This document shows positions 1 to 7,807 of a stretch of 64,000 nucleotides of DNA, piece after piece (within the stretch, counting starts at the first letter, position 1; every line of letters starts with the position of its first letter). The position numbers and the translations under genes are program-made. The DNA is taken from assembly GCF_050113635.1 (NCBI RefSeq), contig NZ_JBNJLT010000003.1, positions 186,001 through 250,000 on the forward strand, given 5' to 3'. Below the pieces are notes generated by a model, which worked only from the letters and a program-made list of their open reading frames with translations, was not told the origin of the DNA and searched no databases. This DNA is from Marinimicrobium sp050113635. Its GTDB lineage: Bacteria; Pseudomonadota; Gammaproteobacteria; Pseudomonadales; Cellvibrionaceae.

Positions 1-1
1 C

Positions 2-718
2 ATTGCCGGCGCCTGGCTGTTGGCACTGCGCCGGGCCGGCTTTCCCTATACGGTGGTCCAGCGCTCCCAGGTGGAGAATCTGGTGACGTATGTGGCCTTC
101 GGGGTCATCCTCGGTGGGCGTGTGGGGTATGTCTTTTTCTACCACATCGATTACTGGTTGAGTGATCCGCTGTGGCTGTTCCGTGTGTGGGAGGGGGGAA
201 TGTCCTTCCACGGAGGGCTGCTCGGTGTGATTTTGGCCATGGCATTGTTTTCCTGGCGCAATAAGCTGTCGTTTATCGCTCTGTCGGATTTCGTAGCGCC
301 TCTGGTGCCGATTGGGTTGGGTTTCGGCCGCCTGGGCAATTTTATCGGCCAGGAGTTGTGGGGACGGTCCTCGGATGTGCCTTGGGCCATGGTGTTTCCC
401 AACGATCCGGAGGGGCTTGCCAGACATCCTTCACAGCTCTATCAGGCGACTCTGGAAGGGCTTGTGTTATTTGCAGTGCTCTACTGGTATTCCGCCAAAC
501 CGCGGCCTCGCGGGTCCGTGGCCGGGTTGTTCCTGGTGTTGTACTCTTGCTTCCGGATTTTCGCCGAATTCTTCCGCCAGCCGGACGAGCACATCAATTT
601 TGACCTGTTCGGCTGGGTTACTCGGGGGCAGTTGCTGTCGCTGCCGATGTTGCTGGTGGGTATCGGTCTTCTCATCTGGAGCTGGCGGCGCCAGCAGCGA
701 CGGGCGCGGGCCCTCTAA
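2..718 (+). CDS. lgt: Prolipoprotein diacylglyceryl transferase (5' end outside window)
   Basis: Integral inner-membrane enzyme that moves diacylglycerol from phosphatidylglycerol to the lipobox cysteine of prolipoproteins. The reading frame is open from the left edge, so the N-terminus is missing; 239 codons remain of a usual 260-280. Visible family marks are the HGGLLG motif and the GRLGNFI..ELWGR signature, which keeps the Arg, first Asn, Glu and final Gly; the second Asn of the usual pattern is Gly here. Several hydrophobic helices follow. thyA starts 38 bp downstream on the same strand, the common lgt-thyA arrangement. Identification is firm; only the start is unknown. Confidence 0.95.
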   Translation: MAGAWLLALRRAGFPYTVVQRSQVENLVTYVAFGVILGGRVGYVFFYHIDYWLSDPLWLFRVWEGGMSFHGGLLGVILAMALFSWRNKLSFIALSDFVAPLVPIGLGFGRLGNFIGQELWGRSSDVPWAMVFPNDPEGLARHPSQLYQATLEGLVLFAVLYWYSAKPRPRGSVAGLFLVLYSCFRIFAEFFRQPDEHINFDLFGWVTRGQLLSLPMLLVGIGLLIWSWRRQQRRARAL

Positions 719-756
719 ACAATCATTGCCGTCGGGTTCGAGGGGTAGCTTGAGTT

Positions 757-1596
757 ATGCAGCAATATTTGGCGTTGATGCGCGATGTGGTAGACAACGG
801 TGTGGATCGAGGCGATCGCACGGGGACGGGCACGCGCTCGGTGTTTGGTCGCCAGCTGCGATTTGATCTGTCACAGGGGTTTCCCCTGGTGACCACCAAA
901 ACGGTGCACCTGAAAAGCGTAATTGTGGAGCTGTTGTGGTTTTTGCAAGGACGCACAGATGTGACCTGGCTGCAGGAGCGTGGCTGTCGTATCTGGAATG
1001 AGTGGGCCACCGCAAACGGTGATCTTGGGCCGGTGTACGGTAAACAGTGGCGTAGCTGGGCCTGTCCCGATGGCAGCACGATTGATCAGATCAGTGACGT
1101 TGTGGAACAAATCCGCCGCAAGCCCTCATCGAGACGATTGATCGTCAGTGCCTGGAACCCGGCGGATTTGCCGGATGAGTCGGTCAGTCCGCAACAGAAC
1201 GCTGAGCAGGGCCGTATGGCGTTGGCCGCCTGCCACACGCTGTTCCAGTTTTATGTCGCCGAAGGCAAATTGTCGTGCCAGCTCTACCAACGCAGTGCGG
1301 ACCTGTTCCTGGGCGTCCCTTTTAATATTGCCAGCTACGCGTTGCTGACGCATATGATCGCCCAGCAGTGTGATTTGCAGGTGGGTGACTTTGTGCACAC
1401 CTTTGGGGACTGCCACCTCTACCACAATCACCTGACCGAGGACATTGTCTTCGAGCAACTGCGTCGGGAGCCACGAGCGCTGCCGAGCCTGGTGATTGAT
1501 CGCTGCCCATCCAGCCTGTTCGACTATGAAGTAGAAGATTTTCGGTTCGAGGGATACAGCCCTCATCCGCGAATTCGCGCACCGATAGCCGTCTAG
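757..1596 (+). CDS. thyA: Thymidylate synthase
   Basis: Makes dTMP from dUMP with methylene-tetrahydrofolate in the cytoplasm and releases dihydrofolate, which FolA downstream reduces. The 279-residue protein carries the N-terminal RTGTGT loop, the RRLIVSAWNP motif and the catalytic cysteine at about residue 159, and the CQLYQRSADLFLG phosphate-binding segment. It is about 15 residues longer than the E. coli enzyme because of an insertion just before the catalytic Cys. That Cys is preceded by Ala (ACH) rather than the usual Pro (PCH). It lies between lgt and folA, probably in one transcript. Confidence 0.97.
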   Translation: MQQYLALMRDVVDNGVDRGDRTGTGTRSVFGRQLRFDLSQGFPLVTTKTVHLKSVIVELLWFLQGRTDVTWLQERGCRIWNEWATANGDLGPVYGKQWRSWACPDGSTIDQISDVVEQIRRKPSSRRLIVSAWNPADLPDESVSPQQNAEQGRMALAACHTLFQFYVAEGKLSCQLYQRSADLFLGVPFNIASYALLTHMIAQQCDLQVGDFVHTFGDCHLYHNHLTEDIVFEQLRREPRALPSLVIDRCPSSLFDYEVEDFRFEGYSPHPRIRAPIAV

Positions 1597-1650
1597 AGTT
1601 GTCGGGGGCGGATGAGCTCGGGAACCTAACCAAAAATTTATGGCCTTATC

Positions 1651-2151
1651 ATGAACGTAGCGTTGATAGTGGCGGCCGCCAGTAACGGAGTGATTGGCCG
1701 CAATAACCAGCTTCCCTGGCGCCTTCCGGGGGATATGAAGTATTTTAAAGAAGTCACCATGGGTAAGCCGGTCATCATGGGGCGCAAGACCCATGAATCC
1801 ATCGGAAAGCCGTTGCCGGGGAGGCTGAACATTGTTGTCAGCCGCTCGCTTCATCGCTCTCAGGACTCCAATCTGCGTTGGGTGACCAGTGTGGAAGAGG
1901 CGCTGGCACTGGCGCGACGCGAGGAGCCGCTGGCGATCGAAATCATGGTGATGGGCGGTGAACAGATCTACCGCCAAAGTTTGCCTCTGGCTGATCGGGT
2001 GTACCTCACCCGCATCAACCTGGAGGTGGAGGGAGACGCCTGGTTTCCGGAGCTTGATCCGGACCAGTGGCGCCTTGAGAGTGAGCACCCCGGGGAAGCT
2101 TCCGCGGCAGTCGCACACACTTTTCAGCGCTTTGAGCGCATTACAACTTGA
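1651..2151 (+). CDS. folA: Dihydrofolate reductase
   Basis: Reduces dihydrofolate to tetrahydrofolate with NADPH, closing the cycle opened by ThyA. The 166-residue protein has the AASNGVIG start, the LPWRLPGDM segment with the substrate-binding Asp at about residue 28, and the GRKTHESIG and VMGGEQIY nucleotide-binding motifs. Length is normal for the chromosomal type. It starts 54 bp after thyA. Trimethoprim sensitivity cannot be judged by eye. Confidence 0.96.
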   Translation: MNVALIVAAASNGVIGRNNQLPWRLPGDMKYFKEVTMGKPVIMGRKTHESIGKPLPGRLNIVVSRSLHRSQDSNLRWVTSVEEALALARREEPLAIEIMVMGGEQIYRQSLPLADRVYLTRINLEVEGDAWFPELDPDQWRLESEHPGEASAAVAHTFQRFERITT

Positions 2152-2272
2152 TGACACTGCGAGAGACTGGTTGTTTTTTGAGCGGGTGTTACTTGAATCA
2201 GACAGTCTTTGGGACAATTTGTTACCTGAGTGATACCAATCTACTCACTTGAGAAACGCTTTACCCAAAGCA

Positions 2273-2302
2273 TTGAATGTGAAGTAAGCCTCTTATTACA
2301 AT
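2273..2302 (+). promoter_or_regulatory. Candidate sigma-70 promoter for the TonB-type operon
   Basis: TTGAAT at 2273-2278 and TACAAT at 2297-2302, 18 bp apart, in the 253 bp gap between folA and the DUF3450 gene. It would give a leader of roughly 95 nt. No Fur-box-like palindrome was visible nearby. Found by eye only. Confidence 0.4.
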
Positions 2303-2404
2303 GCGGCGTTCTTAGCTGCCTCCTTGAGGCGATGTGGATAACGTGTTGTGTGGCAGCTGCCTGTCGCAACTCATCTGATGCAAGCACCCGACGTTGGGGG
2401 AAAT

Positions 2405-3187
2405 ATGAAAAAGCAGCGATTGAAAGCCGTGGCTCTGACCACCGCGCTTTCTGCCGGCGCGCTAATGGGTAGTGTTGCCGTGGCAGATGAAACCCTGGAC
2501 CAGATTATCCAGGTCGGTGAAGCCAAAACCGCAATGGCCCAGGAATCCCAGAAGCGGATTGACCGCCTGGCTCAGGAAACCGACGATCTGCTGCAGCAGT
2601 TCAAGGTGGTCAACAAGGAGATCGAAGGTCTGCGGACCTACAATCGCCAGTTGGAGCGTCAGATTGAAGCCCAGCAGCGTGTGCTGAGCGACTTGGATCA
2701 ATCCATCGAGCAGGTCACTGTTATCGAGCGTCAAATTCAGCCGCTGGTGATGAGCATGCTGGATGCGCTGGATCAATTCGTCGAGCTGGATATGCCCTTC
2801 CATCTGGAAGAGCGTCGCGCTCGCGTCCAGATGCTGCGTGACAACCAGGACCGTGCGGATATTTCCGTTGCTGAAAAATTCCGTCAGGTGCTGGAAGCCT
2901 ACCGCATTGAGTCAGAATACGGTCGTTTCCTCGATACCTACCGCGACACTCTGGAAGTGGATGGTCAGGAGCGCGAAGTGAACGTTTTGCGCGTTGGTCG
3001 CATCTCGTTGATGTATCAAACCACCGATACCGAACAACAAGGCGCCTGGGACAAAGAGCAGCAGGCGTGGGTCCCACTGGATGATTCCTACCGGAACCCG
3101 ATTCTCAAGGGCCTGCGCATTGCCCGTGACCAGGCAAGCCAGGACATCATGATGTTACCCGTTCAGGCTCCGGAGGCAGCACAATGA
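2405..3187 (+). CDS. DUF3450 periplasmic coiled-coil protein of a TonB2-type system
   Basis: Protein of 260 residues with a clear Sec signal peptide (MKKQRLKA, then a hydrophobic stretch ending AVADE) and a long heptad-rich coiled coil over about residues 30-110. DUF3450 proteins are encoded at the head of ExbB-ExbB-ExbD-TonB operons in many marine gammaproteobacteria; their exact role is not settled. ATG at 2405 was chosen because a GGGGGA ribosome site sits just before it and the signal peptide begins there, although the frame is open further upstream. The stop overlaps the next start (ATGA). An accessory role in the proton-channel complex is inferred from the operon. Confidence 0.85.
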   Translation: MKKQRLKAVALTTALSAGALMGSVAVADETLDQIIQVGEAKTAMAQESQKRIDRLAQETDDLLQQFKVVNKEIEGLRTYNRQLERQIEAQQRVLSDLDQSIEQVTVIERQIQPLVMSMLDALDQFVELDMPFHLEERRARVQMLRDNQDRADISVAEKFRQVLEAYRIESEYGRFLDTYRDTLEVDGQEREVNVLRVGRISLMYQTTDTEQQGAWDKEQQAWVPLDDSYRNPILKGLRIARDQASQDIMMLPVQAPEAAQ

Positions 3188-4566
3188 AGATGAAGTTTTT
3201 GAAGGGCTCTCTGGTCGCCCTGACCGCTGGCCTGCTGACCGCCAACGTTTCTCTGGCGCAAGACGCGGACAGAGCTGGTTCAATGGAAGAGTTGCTGGAG
3301 ATGGTGCGCGAGTCCCGCGTCAATGAATCCCAGGAGCACCGTGAGCGTGAAGCCCGTTTCCGTCAGGAGCGTGGTCAGCAGCAGCAGCTGTTGGGCGAAG
3401 CTCGCAACACTCGTACTCAGGAAGAAGAGCGTTCCACGACGCTGGAAGCTAGCTACGATGAGCAAGAGCTGGAAGTCGATGCCAAGCGTAACCAGCTGAA
3501 CGAGCGTCTGGGTTCACTGCGTGAATTGTTTGGTCATCTGACCTCTACGGCGGGTGACCTGCGCTCCAACATCCGCACGTCCATCATCAGTGCTCAGTAC
3601 CCCGATCGCGGCGAGTTCTTGAGCGGCCTGATCGACAAAATGAACAGTAATACCCGTCTGCCCAGCATCGACGAAATCGAGCGCCTGTGGTACGAAGTTC
3701 AGCGCCAGATGGTGGAAAGTGGCAAGGTCGTCAAGTTTAACGCCGAAGTCATCAAGCCCAACGGCGATAAGGCTGAGCAGGAAGTAGTCCGCATCGGTGC
3801 CTACAACCTGGTTTCCGAAGGCAAATACCTGGCCTTTATTCCTGACGGTGCAAAAATGGAAGAGCTGGCTCGTCAGCCCGCTGGCAACATCCAGAGCTCT
3901 GCTTCTGACCTGCAAGGTGCTGACTCCGGTCTGGTGCGCGTAGGTATCGACCCCACTGGTCCTACCGGTGGCTCTCTGCTGACCGCTCTGATTGACAGCC
4001 CAACCTGGGCAGAGCGTTGGCACCAGGGCGGTGGCGTTGGTTATGTGATCACCGCTGTCGGTATCTTCGGCTTCCTGCTGGGCCTGTGGCGCATTATTGT
4101 GCTGTCCCTGATGAGCGCCAAAGTTAGCTCTCAGTTGAAATCCAGCACTCCGAGCAACAACAACCCGCTGGGTCGTGTGCTGCAAGTGGCTGAGGACAAC
4201 AAAGGTGTTGATCCTGAGACTCTGGAACTGAAACTGGAAGAAGCGGTGCTCAAAGAGCGTCCGAGAATCGAATCCGGCCTGTCCTTGCTGAAGATCATCG
4301 CCGCTGTTGCGCCGCTGATGGGTCTGCTGGGTACCGTAGTCGGTATGATTCTGACCTTCCAGGCCATCACCATCTTTGGTGCGGGCGATCCGAAAAACAT
4401 GGCCGGTGGTATCTCCTCTGCCTTGATCACCACGGTATTGGGCCTGGTAGTGGCAATCCCGACGGTTCTGCTGCATACCATCGTCAACGGCCGCGCGAAG
4501 CGTATCATCCACATCCTGGATGAGCAGACCACCGGCATTGTCGCCGAGAACGCTGAGCGTAAGTAG
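3184..4566 (+). CDS. TtpC-like MotA/TolQ/ExbB protein with long periplasmic N-terminus
   Basis: A 460-residue member of the MotA/TolQ/ExbB proton-channel family. Order of parts: signal peptide (residues 1-25), coiled-coil-rich periplasmic region to about 270, a membrane helix at about 280-310 (GGVGYVITAVGIFGF), then the conserved ExbB domain with two more helices (AAVAPLMGLLGTVVGMI and ISSALITTVLGLVVAIPT). This layout matches TtpC, the extra ExbB-like subunit known to be needed by Vibrio TonB2 systems. The start codon overlaps the DUF3450 stop by 4 bp, implying coupled translation. It probably passes proton-motive force to the TonB encoded downstream. Confidence 0.88.
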   Translation: MKMKFLKGSLVALTAGLLTANVSLAQDADRAGSMEELLEMVRESRVNESQEHREREARFRQERGQQQQLLGEARNTRTQEEERSTTLEASYDEQELEVDAKRNQLNERLGSLRELFGHLTSTAGDLRSNIRTSIISAQYPDRGEFLSGLIDKMNSNTRLPSIDEIERLWYEVQRQMVESGKVVKFNAEVIKPNGDKAEQEVVRIGAYNLVSEGKYLAFIPDGAKMEELARQPAGNIQSSASDLQGADSGLVRVGIDPTGPTGGSLLTALIDSPTWAERWHQGGGVGYVITAVGIFGFLLGLWRIIVLSLMSAKVSSQLKSSTPSNNNPLGRVLQVAEDNKGVDPETLELKLEEAVLKERPRIESGLSLLKIIAAVAPLMGLLGTVVGMILTFQAITIFGAGDPKNMAGGISSALITTVLGLVVAIPTVLLHTIVNGRAKRIIHILDEQTTGIVAENAERK

Positions 4567-4576
4567 GAGATAGACC

Positions 4577-5104
4577 ATGACGGCAATAATGGAAGCAATC
4601 GCAGCCATTAAAGCCTTTTTGGATCAAGGGGGCGGTGTGCTTGTGCTCATCGCCATCCTCACCTTCTTGATGTGGACCCTCATCTTCGAGCGGTTCTGGT
4701 ACTTCAAGGGGGGTCTGAAAAGTGATGTCCAGTCGGCTCTGGACCAGTGGGAAAGTCGCAGTGAGCGCAAATCGTGGAACGCTCGCCAGATTCGTGAGGC
4801 GATGGTTTCCCGCATCTCCGAGAAGATCAACACCAACATGGACATGATTGCCACAATGGTAAGTCTCTGTCCTCTGCTGGGTTTGCTGGGAACGGTCACC
4901 GGTATGATCGAGGTGTTTAACGTTCTGGCGATGACTGGCGGTGGTGATGCCAAGCAGATGGCCGGTGGTGTATCGCGTGCGACCATCCCGACCATGGCCG
5001 GTATGGTGGCCGCTCTTTCCGGGCTGTTTGCACATACCTATCTTGAGCGGATCGCGGAGCGGGAAAATCACCTGTTTGCTGACCACCTGACGGCGGATCA
5101 CTGA
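4577..5104 (+). CDS. exbB: ExbB-type proton channel subunit
   Basis: Short (175-residue) ExbB: an N-terminal membrane helix (VLVLIAILTFLMWTLIFERF), a cytoplasmic linker, and the paired helices with the family motif SLCPLLGLLGTVTGMIEVF and the second GGVSRATIPTMAGMVAALSG. With ExbD it forms the proton-driven motor that energises TonB. It starts 10 bp after the TtpC-like gene. A second ExbB-family protein in one operon is the hallmark of the TonB2-type arrangement. Confidence 0.92.
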   Translation: MTAIMEAIAAIKAFLDQGGGVLVLIAILTFLMWTLIFERFWYFKGGLKSDVQSALDQWESRSERKSWNARQIREAMVSRISEKINTNMDMIATMVSLCPLLGLLGTVTGMIEVFNVLAMTGGGDAKQMAGGVSRATIPTMAGMVAALSGLFAHTYLERIAERENHLFADHLTADH

Positions 5105-5144
5105 GGCGAACTCCAAGTTAAACACCGGTATTAAGAGATATCCC

Positions 5145-5549
5145 ATGAGCAGGAACAATCAGAAAGCCGAAGAAGAAGCTCAGGCCATTGACTTGACGCC
5201 CATGCTCGATGTGGTGTTCATCATGCTGATCTTCTTCATCGTGACTGCTACATTTATTAAAGAGACGGGGATTGAGGTCAATCGTCCTGAGGCCACGACT
5301 GCTGATTCGAAAGATGACGCTGCGATTCTGATTGCCGTGAGTGAAAATAACGAAATCTGGATCGACAAGAATCAGGTAGACAAACGTGGTGTTCGGGCTC
5401 AGATTGAGCGGTTGCACGCCGAAAACCCGAATGGGACAGTCGTTATCCAGGCGGATCAGGGCGCGGATATGGAGTTTGTCATTTCCATTACCGAGTCGGC
5501 TCGTGAACTGGGGATTACCAACGTCGCTGTCTCCACTGAAGAGAACTAG
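5145..5549 (+). CDS. exbD: ExbD-type biopolymer transport protein
   Basis: A 134-residue protein with one membrane helix near the N-terminus (DVVFIMLIFFIVTATFI). It is preceded by the conserved IDLTPMLD motif whose membrane-embedded Asp is the proton-carrying residue of ExbD/TolR proteins. The remaining ~95 residues form the periplasmic domain. It follows exbB by 40 bp and precedes tonB by 6 bp. Confidence 0.93.
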   Translation: MSRNNQKAEEEAQAIDLTPMLDVVFIMLIFFIVTATFIKETGIEVNRPEATTADSKDDAAILIAVSENNEIWIDKNQVDKRGVRAQIERLHAENPNGTVVIQADQGADMEFVISITESARELGITNVAVSTEEN

Positions 5550-5555
5550 GCTGCT

Positions 5556-6182
5556 ATGAATTTTGCAAGAGTAGGTATTGCAGGGGCGTTGTCAGTCGTC
5601 GTTACGGTTGCCCTGCTGTTTTTGATGCAATCGCTGATCAACTCTGACATGCAGAACGACGAGCGTCCAGAAGACCGGAAGATCGCCGATATTCGCATGC
5701 CGGATACAGAGATCGAAACCCAGTACGAAGCGGCGAAGCCCGCCAAGCCTGATGATCCGGCGGAGCCTCCGCCGGATATTCCGGAGCCCGAATTCGATTC
5801 TCCGGACGTCGATGCTGGCGCCCTCAACATGGCCGCGCCGAGCATGGGGCTGGAGATTGGTATGGGTACGGGTTCCAACTTCTCTGGTGACGGCGAGTAC
5901 ATGCCCATTGTTGCTGTCGCGCCAGAATATCCGCGTCGAGCGGCTCAACGTGGTACTGAAGGCTTTGTGACGGTGCAGTTTACCGTGACCACCAATGGAT
6001 CTACCCGCGATGTTGTCGTGGTAGATGCCGTGGACACTGAAGGTCGCGAAACCAGTATCTTCAACCGGGCTGCCATTCGCGCTGCCGAGCGCTTCAAGTT
6101 TCGTCCGCGTGTCGTAGACGGTGAGCCGGTGGAAGTGGCCGGCGTGAGCTATCGTTTTGTCTTCGAGCTGCAGGACGATTAA
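5556..6182 (+). CDS. tonB: TonB-family energy transducer
   Basis: A 208-residue protein: N-terminal membrane anchor (VVVTVALLFLMQSLI), an acidic and proline-rich spacer at about 45-85 (PAKPDDPAEPPPDIPEPEF), and a C-terminal TonB domain with PEYPRRAAQRGTEGFVTVQF and the closing strand VAGVSYRFVFEL. The spacer lacks the long EP/KP repeats of E. coli TonB, as in TonB2 types. It transmits ExbB/ExbD motion to outer-membrane receptors. No receptor gene is in the window, so the substrate is unknown. Confidence 0.92.
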   Translation: MNFARVGIAGALSVVVTVALLFLMQSLINSDMQNDERPEDRKIADIRMPDTEIETQYEAAKPAKPDDPAEPPPDIPEPEFDSPDVDAGALNMAAPSMGLEIGMGTGSNFSGDGEYMPIVAVAPEYPRRAAQRGTEGFVTVQFTVTTNGSTRDVVVVDAVDTEGRETSIFNRAAIRAAERFKFRPRVVDGEPVEVAGVSYRFVFELQDD

Positions 6183-6194
6183 GGGTTGGGGGTG

Positions 6195-7646
6195 ATGACA
6201 GTGACTAAATTTCAATCATTGATGGTCGGCACATTGGGCCGTGGCCTCTTGGTCGCCTCGTTGGCAGCGGCCCCGGCTGTGTCAACAGTATTGGTGAAAG
6301 AGGTATTTCCACAAGCGACCTTTGCAATGGGAAGCGTGCAGGCGCAGGAACTGATACAGCCGGCCAGTCAGCCGCCTGAACCTCGTCGGGTTCCGGGGAT
6401 CAGCCAGCGACTGAACGAAGAGCTTTCGGAAGTTCAGCAGTTTATTGATCCTGAGGAAGATTCCGGACAAGAGCCTGATCTGAACGAAGCGTTGCGCCTG
6501 TTGCAGCGAATGGAAAATAAGATCAGTGAGTACAATGCGTACGAACAAGCACAGATCTATAACTTCCTGGCCAATGTGCATTTCCAAATGGACAATATGA
6601 GCGAGACGCTCAGCGCCTTTGGAAATGTGGTTGAGCGTTCGCCGCAAATCCCAACCGGGCTGGAAACCTCTACGTGGCAGGTGCTGGGTAAGCTGCACAT
6701 GCAAGAGGAAAACTTCGACGAAGCACTCGAGGCGTTTGAGAACTGGACGAATCTGGTAACCAGCATTAACGCAGAGCAGTACTATGTGTTTTCATTGTTG
6801 TTCTACCAGATGAATCAGCCTGAGCGTGCGTTGGTGCATGTTAACCAGGCGGTCAGTATGACTGAGGCTGAAGGGAAGGTGCCTGATGAAAACTGGTTCG
6901 CTATGCAGCGCTTGCTGTACTTCGAGCAAGAAGACTACCAGAGCACGGCCGATGTTCTGGTGAAGATGGTTCGCCACTATCCGAAGGTATCGACCTGGCG
7001 TCAGCTGTCCGACATGTACAGCCTGTTGGAGAACTTCGATGACCGTCTGCACACGCTGGAAGTGGTTTATTTGCTAGGTGGTCTGGATCGGGAAAATATT
7101 CTCGTTTCCATGGCCTCTATGTATCTCGACCGCGAAGTGCCTTACAAAGCCGCTAAAGTGCTGGAAAAAGGCATCTACGAAGACGAAATCATCGAACCGA
7201 CCGCTCGCAACCTGGAGCTGCTCGCCAACTCCTGGAGTCTGGCTCAGGAAACTGAGAAGTCGATGGTGGAGATGGAGAAGGCGGCAGAAAAGTCTGACGA
7301 AGGCGATCTGTTTGCCCGCTTGTCTGCCATCTACATGCTGAATGACCGTTACGAAGCTTCGATTGAAGCGGGGCGGGAAGCGCTGGATAAAGGCGTTGAG
7401 CGCGCGGATCAGGTTTATCTCCGTATCGGCACCGCCTACGTGAATCTTGAGCAGTATGACGACGCGATTGACGTGTTGGAAGAAGCGGCCAAAGATAAGC
7501 GTAGTGAAGAAGCGGCCCAGCAGTGGATCAAGTTCGCCAAAGGCGAGAAAGAGCGTGAAGAAAAAACACGCCGTGAAGAAGAGCGTTATCAGGAGCAAAA
7601 ACGCAGATGGGAAGAGGAAGATGGGCTGGTGTTGCCTGGAGCCTGA
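6195..7646 (+). CDS. Periplasmic TPR-repeat protein of the TonB operon
   Basis: About 483 residues, with an N-terminal signal-like segment (LLVASLAAAPAVSTVLV) and many tetratricopeptide-like helical pairs through the rest, such as ALRLLQRMENKISEYNAYEQ, LEAFENWTN and AIDVLEEAAKDKR. The C-terminus is highly charged (EKEREEKTRREEERYQEQKR). TPR proteins close many DUF3450-ExbB-ExbB-ExbD-TonB operons and probably scaffold the complex in the periplasm. ATG at 6195 was preferred to the upstream TTG in the same frame; a run of G precedes it. The operon ends at a strong terminator 20 bp later. Confidence 0.82.
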   Translation: MTVTKFQSLMVGTLGRGLLVASLAAAPAVSTVLVKEVFPQATFAMGSVQAQELIQPASQPPEPRRVPGISQRLNEELSEVQQFIDPEEDSGQEPDLNEALRLLQRMENKISEYNAYEQAQIYNFLANVHFQMDNMSETLSAFGNVVERSPQIPTGLETSTWQVLGKLHMQEENFDEALEAFENWTNLVTSINAEQYYVFSLLFYQMNQPERALVHVNQAVSMTEAEGKVPDENWFAMQRLLYFEQEDYQSTADVLVKMVRHYPKVSTWRQLSDMYSLLENFDDRLHTLEVVYLLGGLDRENILVSMASMYLDREVPYKAAKVLEKGIYEDEIIEPTARNLELLANSWSLAQETEKSMVEMEKAAEKSDEGDLFARLSAIYMLNDRYEASIEAGREALDKGVERADQVYLRIGTAYVNLEQYDDAIDVLEEAAKDKRSEEAAQQWIKFAKGEKEREEKTRREEERYQEQKRRWEEEDGLVLPGA

Positions 7647-7666
7647 TCCCCTTCGTTGATTGCTCG

Positions 7667-7699
7667 AAAAAAACCGGCGGTTACTCGCCGGTTTTTTTA
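7667..7699 (+). terminator. Rho-independent terminator of the TonB-type operon
   Basis: Stem AAACCGGCG / CGCCGGTTT with a short loop, followed by a run of seven T. It lies 20 bp after the TPR gene stop and marks the end of the operon. Confidence 0.9.
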
Positions 7700-7774
7700 T
7701 GTCTGTCTGTTTTGAAAGCTGAGCTGTGCTGCTCCTGATTCAGACACGCAGACCTCTCTTGTGGGAGACGCCTG

Positions 7775-7794
7775 CCCCGACACCTCCGTCGGGG
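7775..7794 (-). terminator. Hairpin downstream of ilvD
   Basis: Perfect 7-bp stem CCCCGAC / GTCGGGG with a 6-nt loop, 14 bp past the ilvD stop. There is no T run on the minus strand, so it may end transcription only weakly or merely protect the mRNA 3' end. Confidence 0.4.
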
Positions 7795-7807
7795 TGTAGC
7801 GGTCGCC

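Noticed and set aside
1126..2217. Long minus-strand frame opposite thyA and folA (and similar ones opposite exbB, glnE, gltB)
   Set aside because: Shadow frames produced by GC-rich coding DNA; the plus-strand proteins are certain.
2221..2340. Fur box for the TonB-type operon
   Set aside because: No stretch resembling the GATAAT-type palindrome was found upstream.
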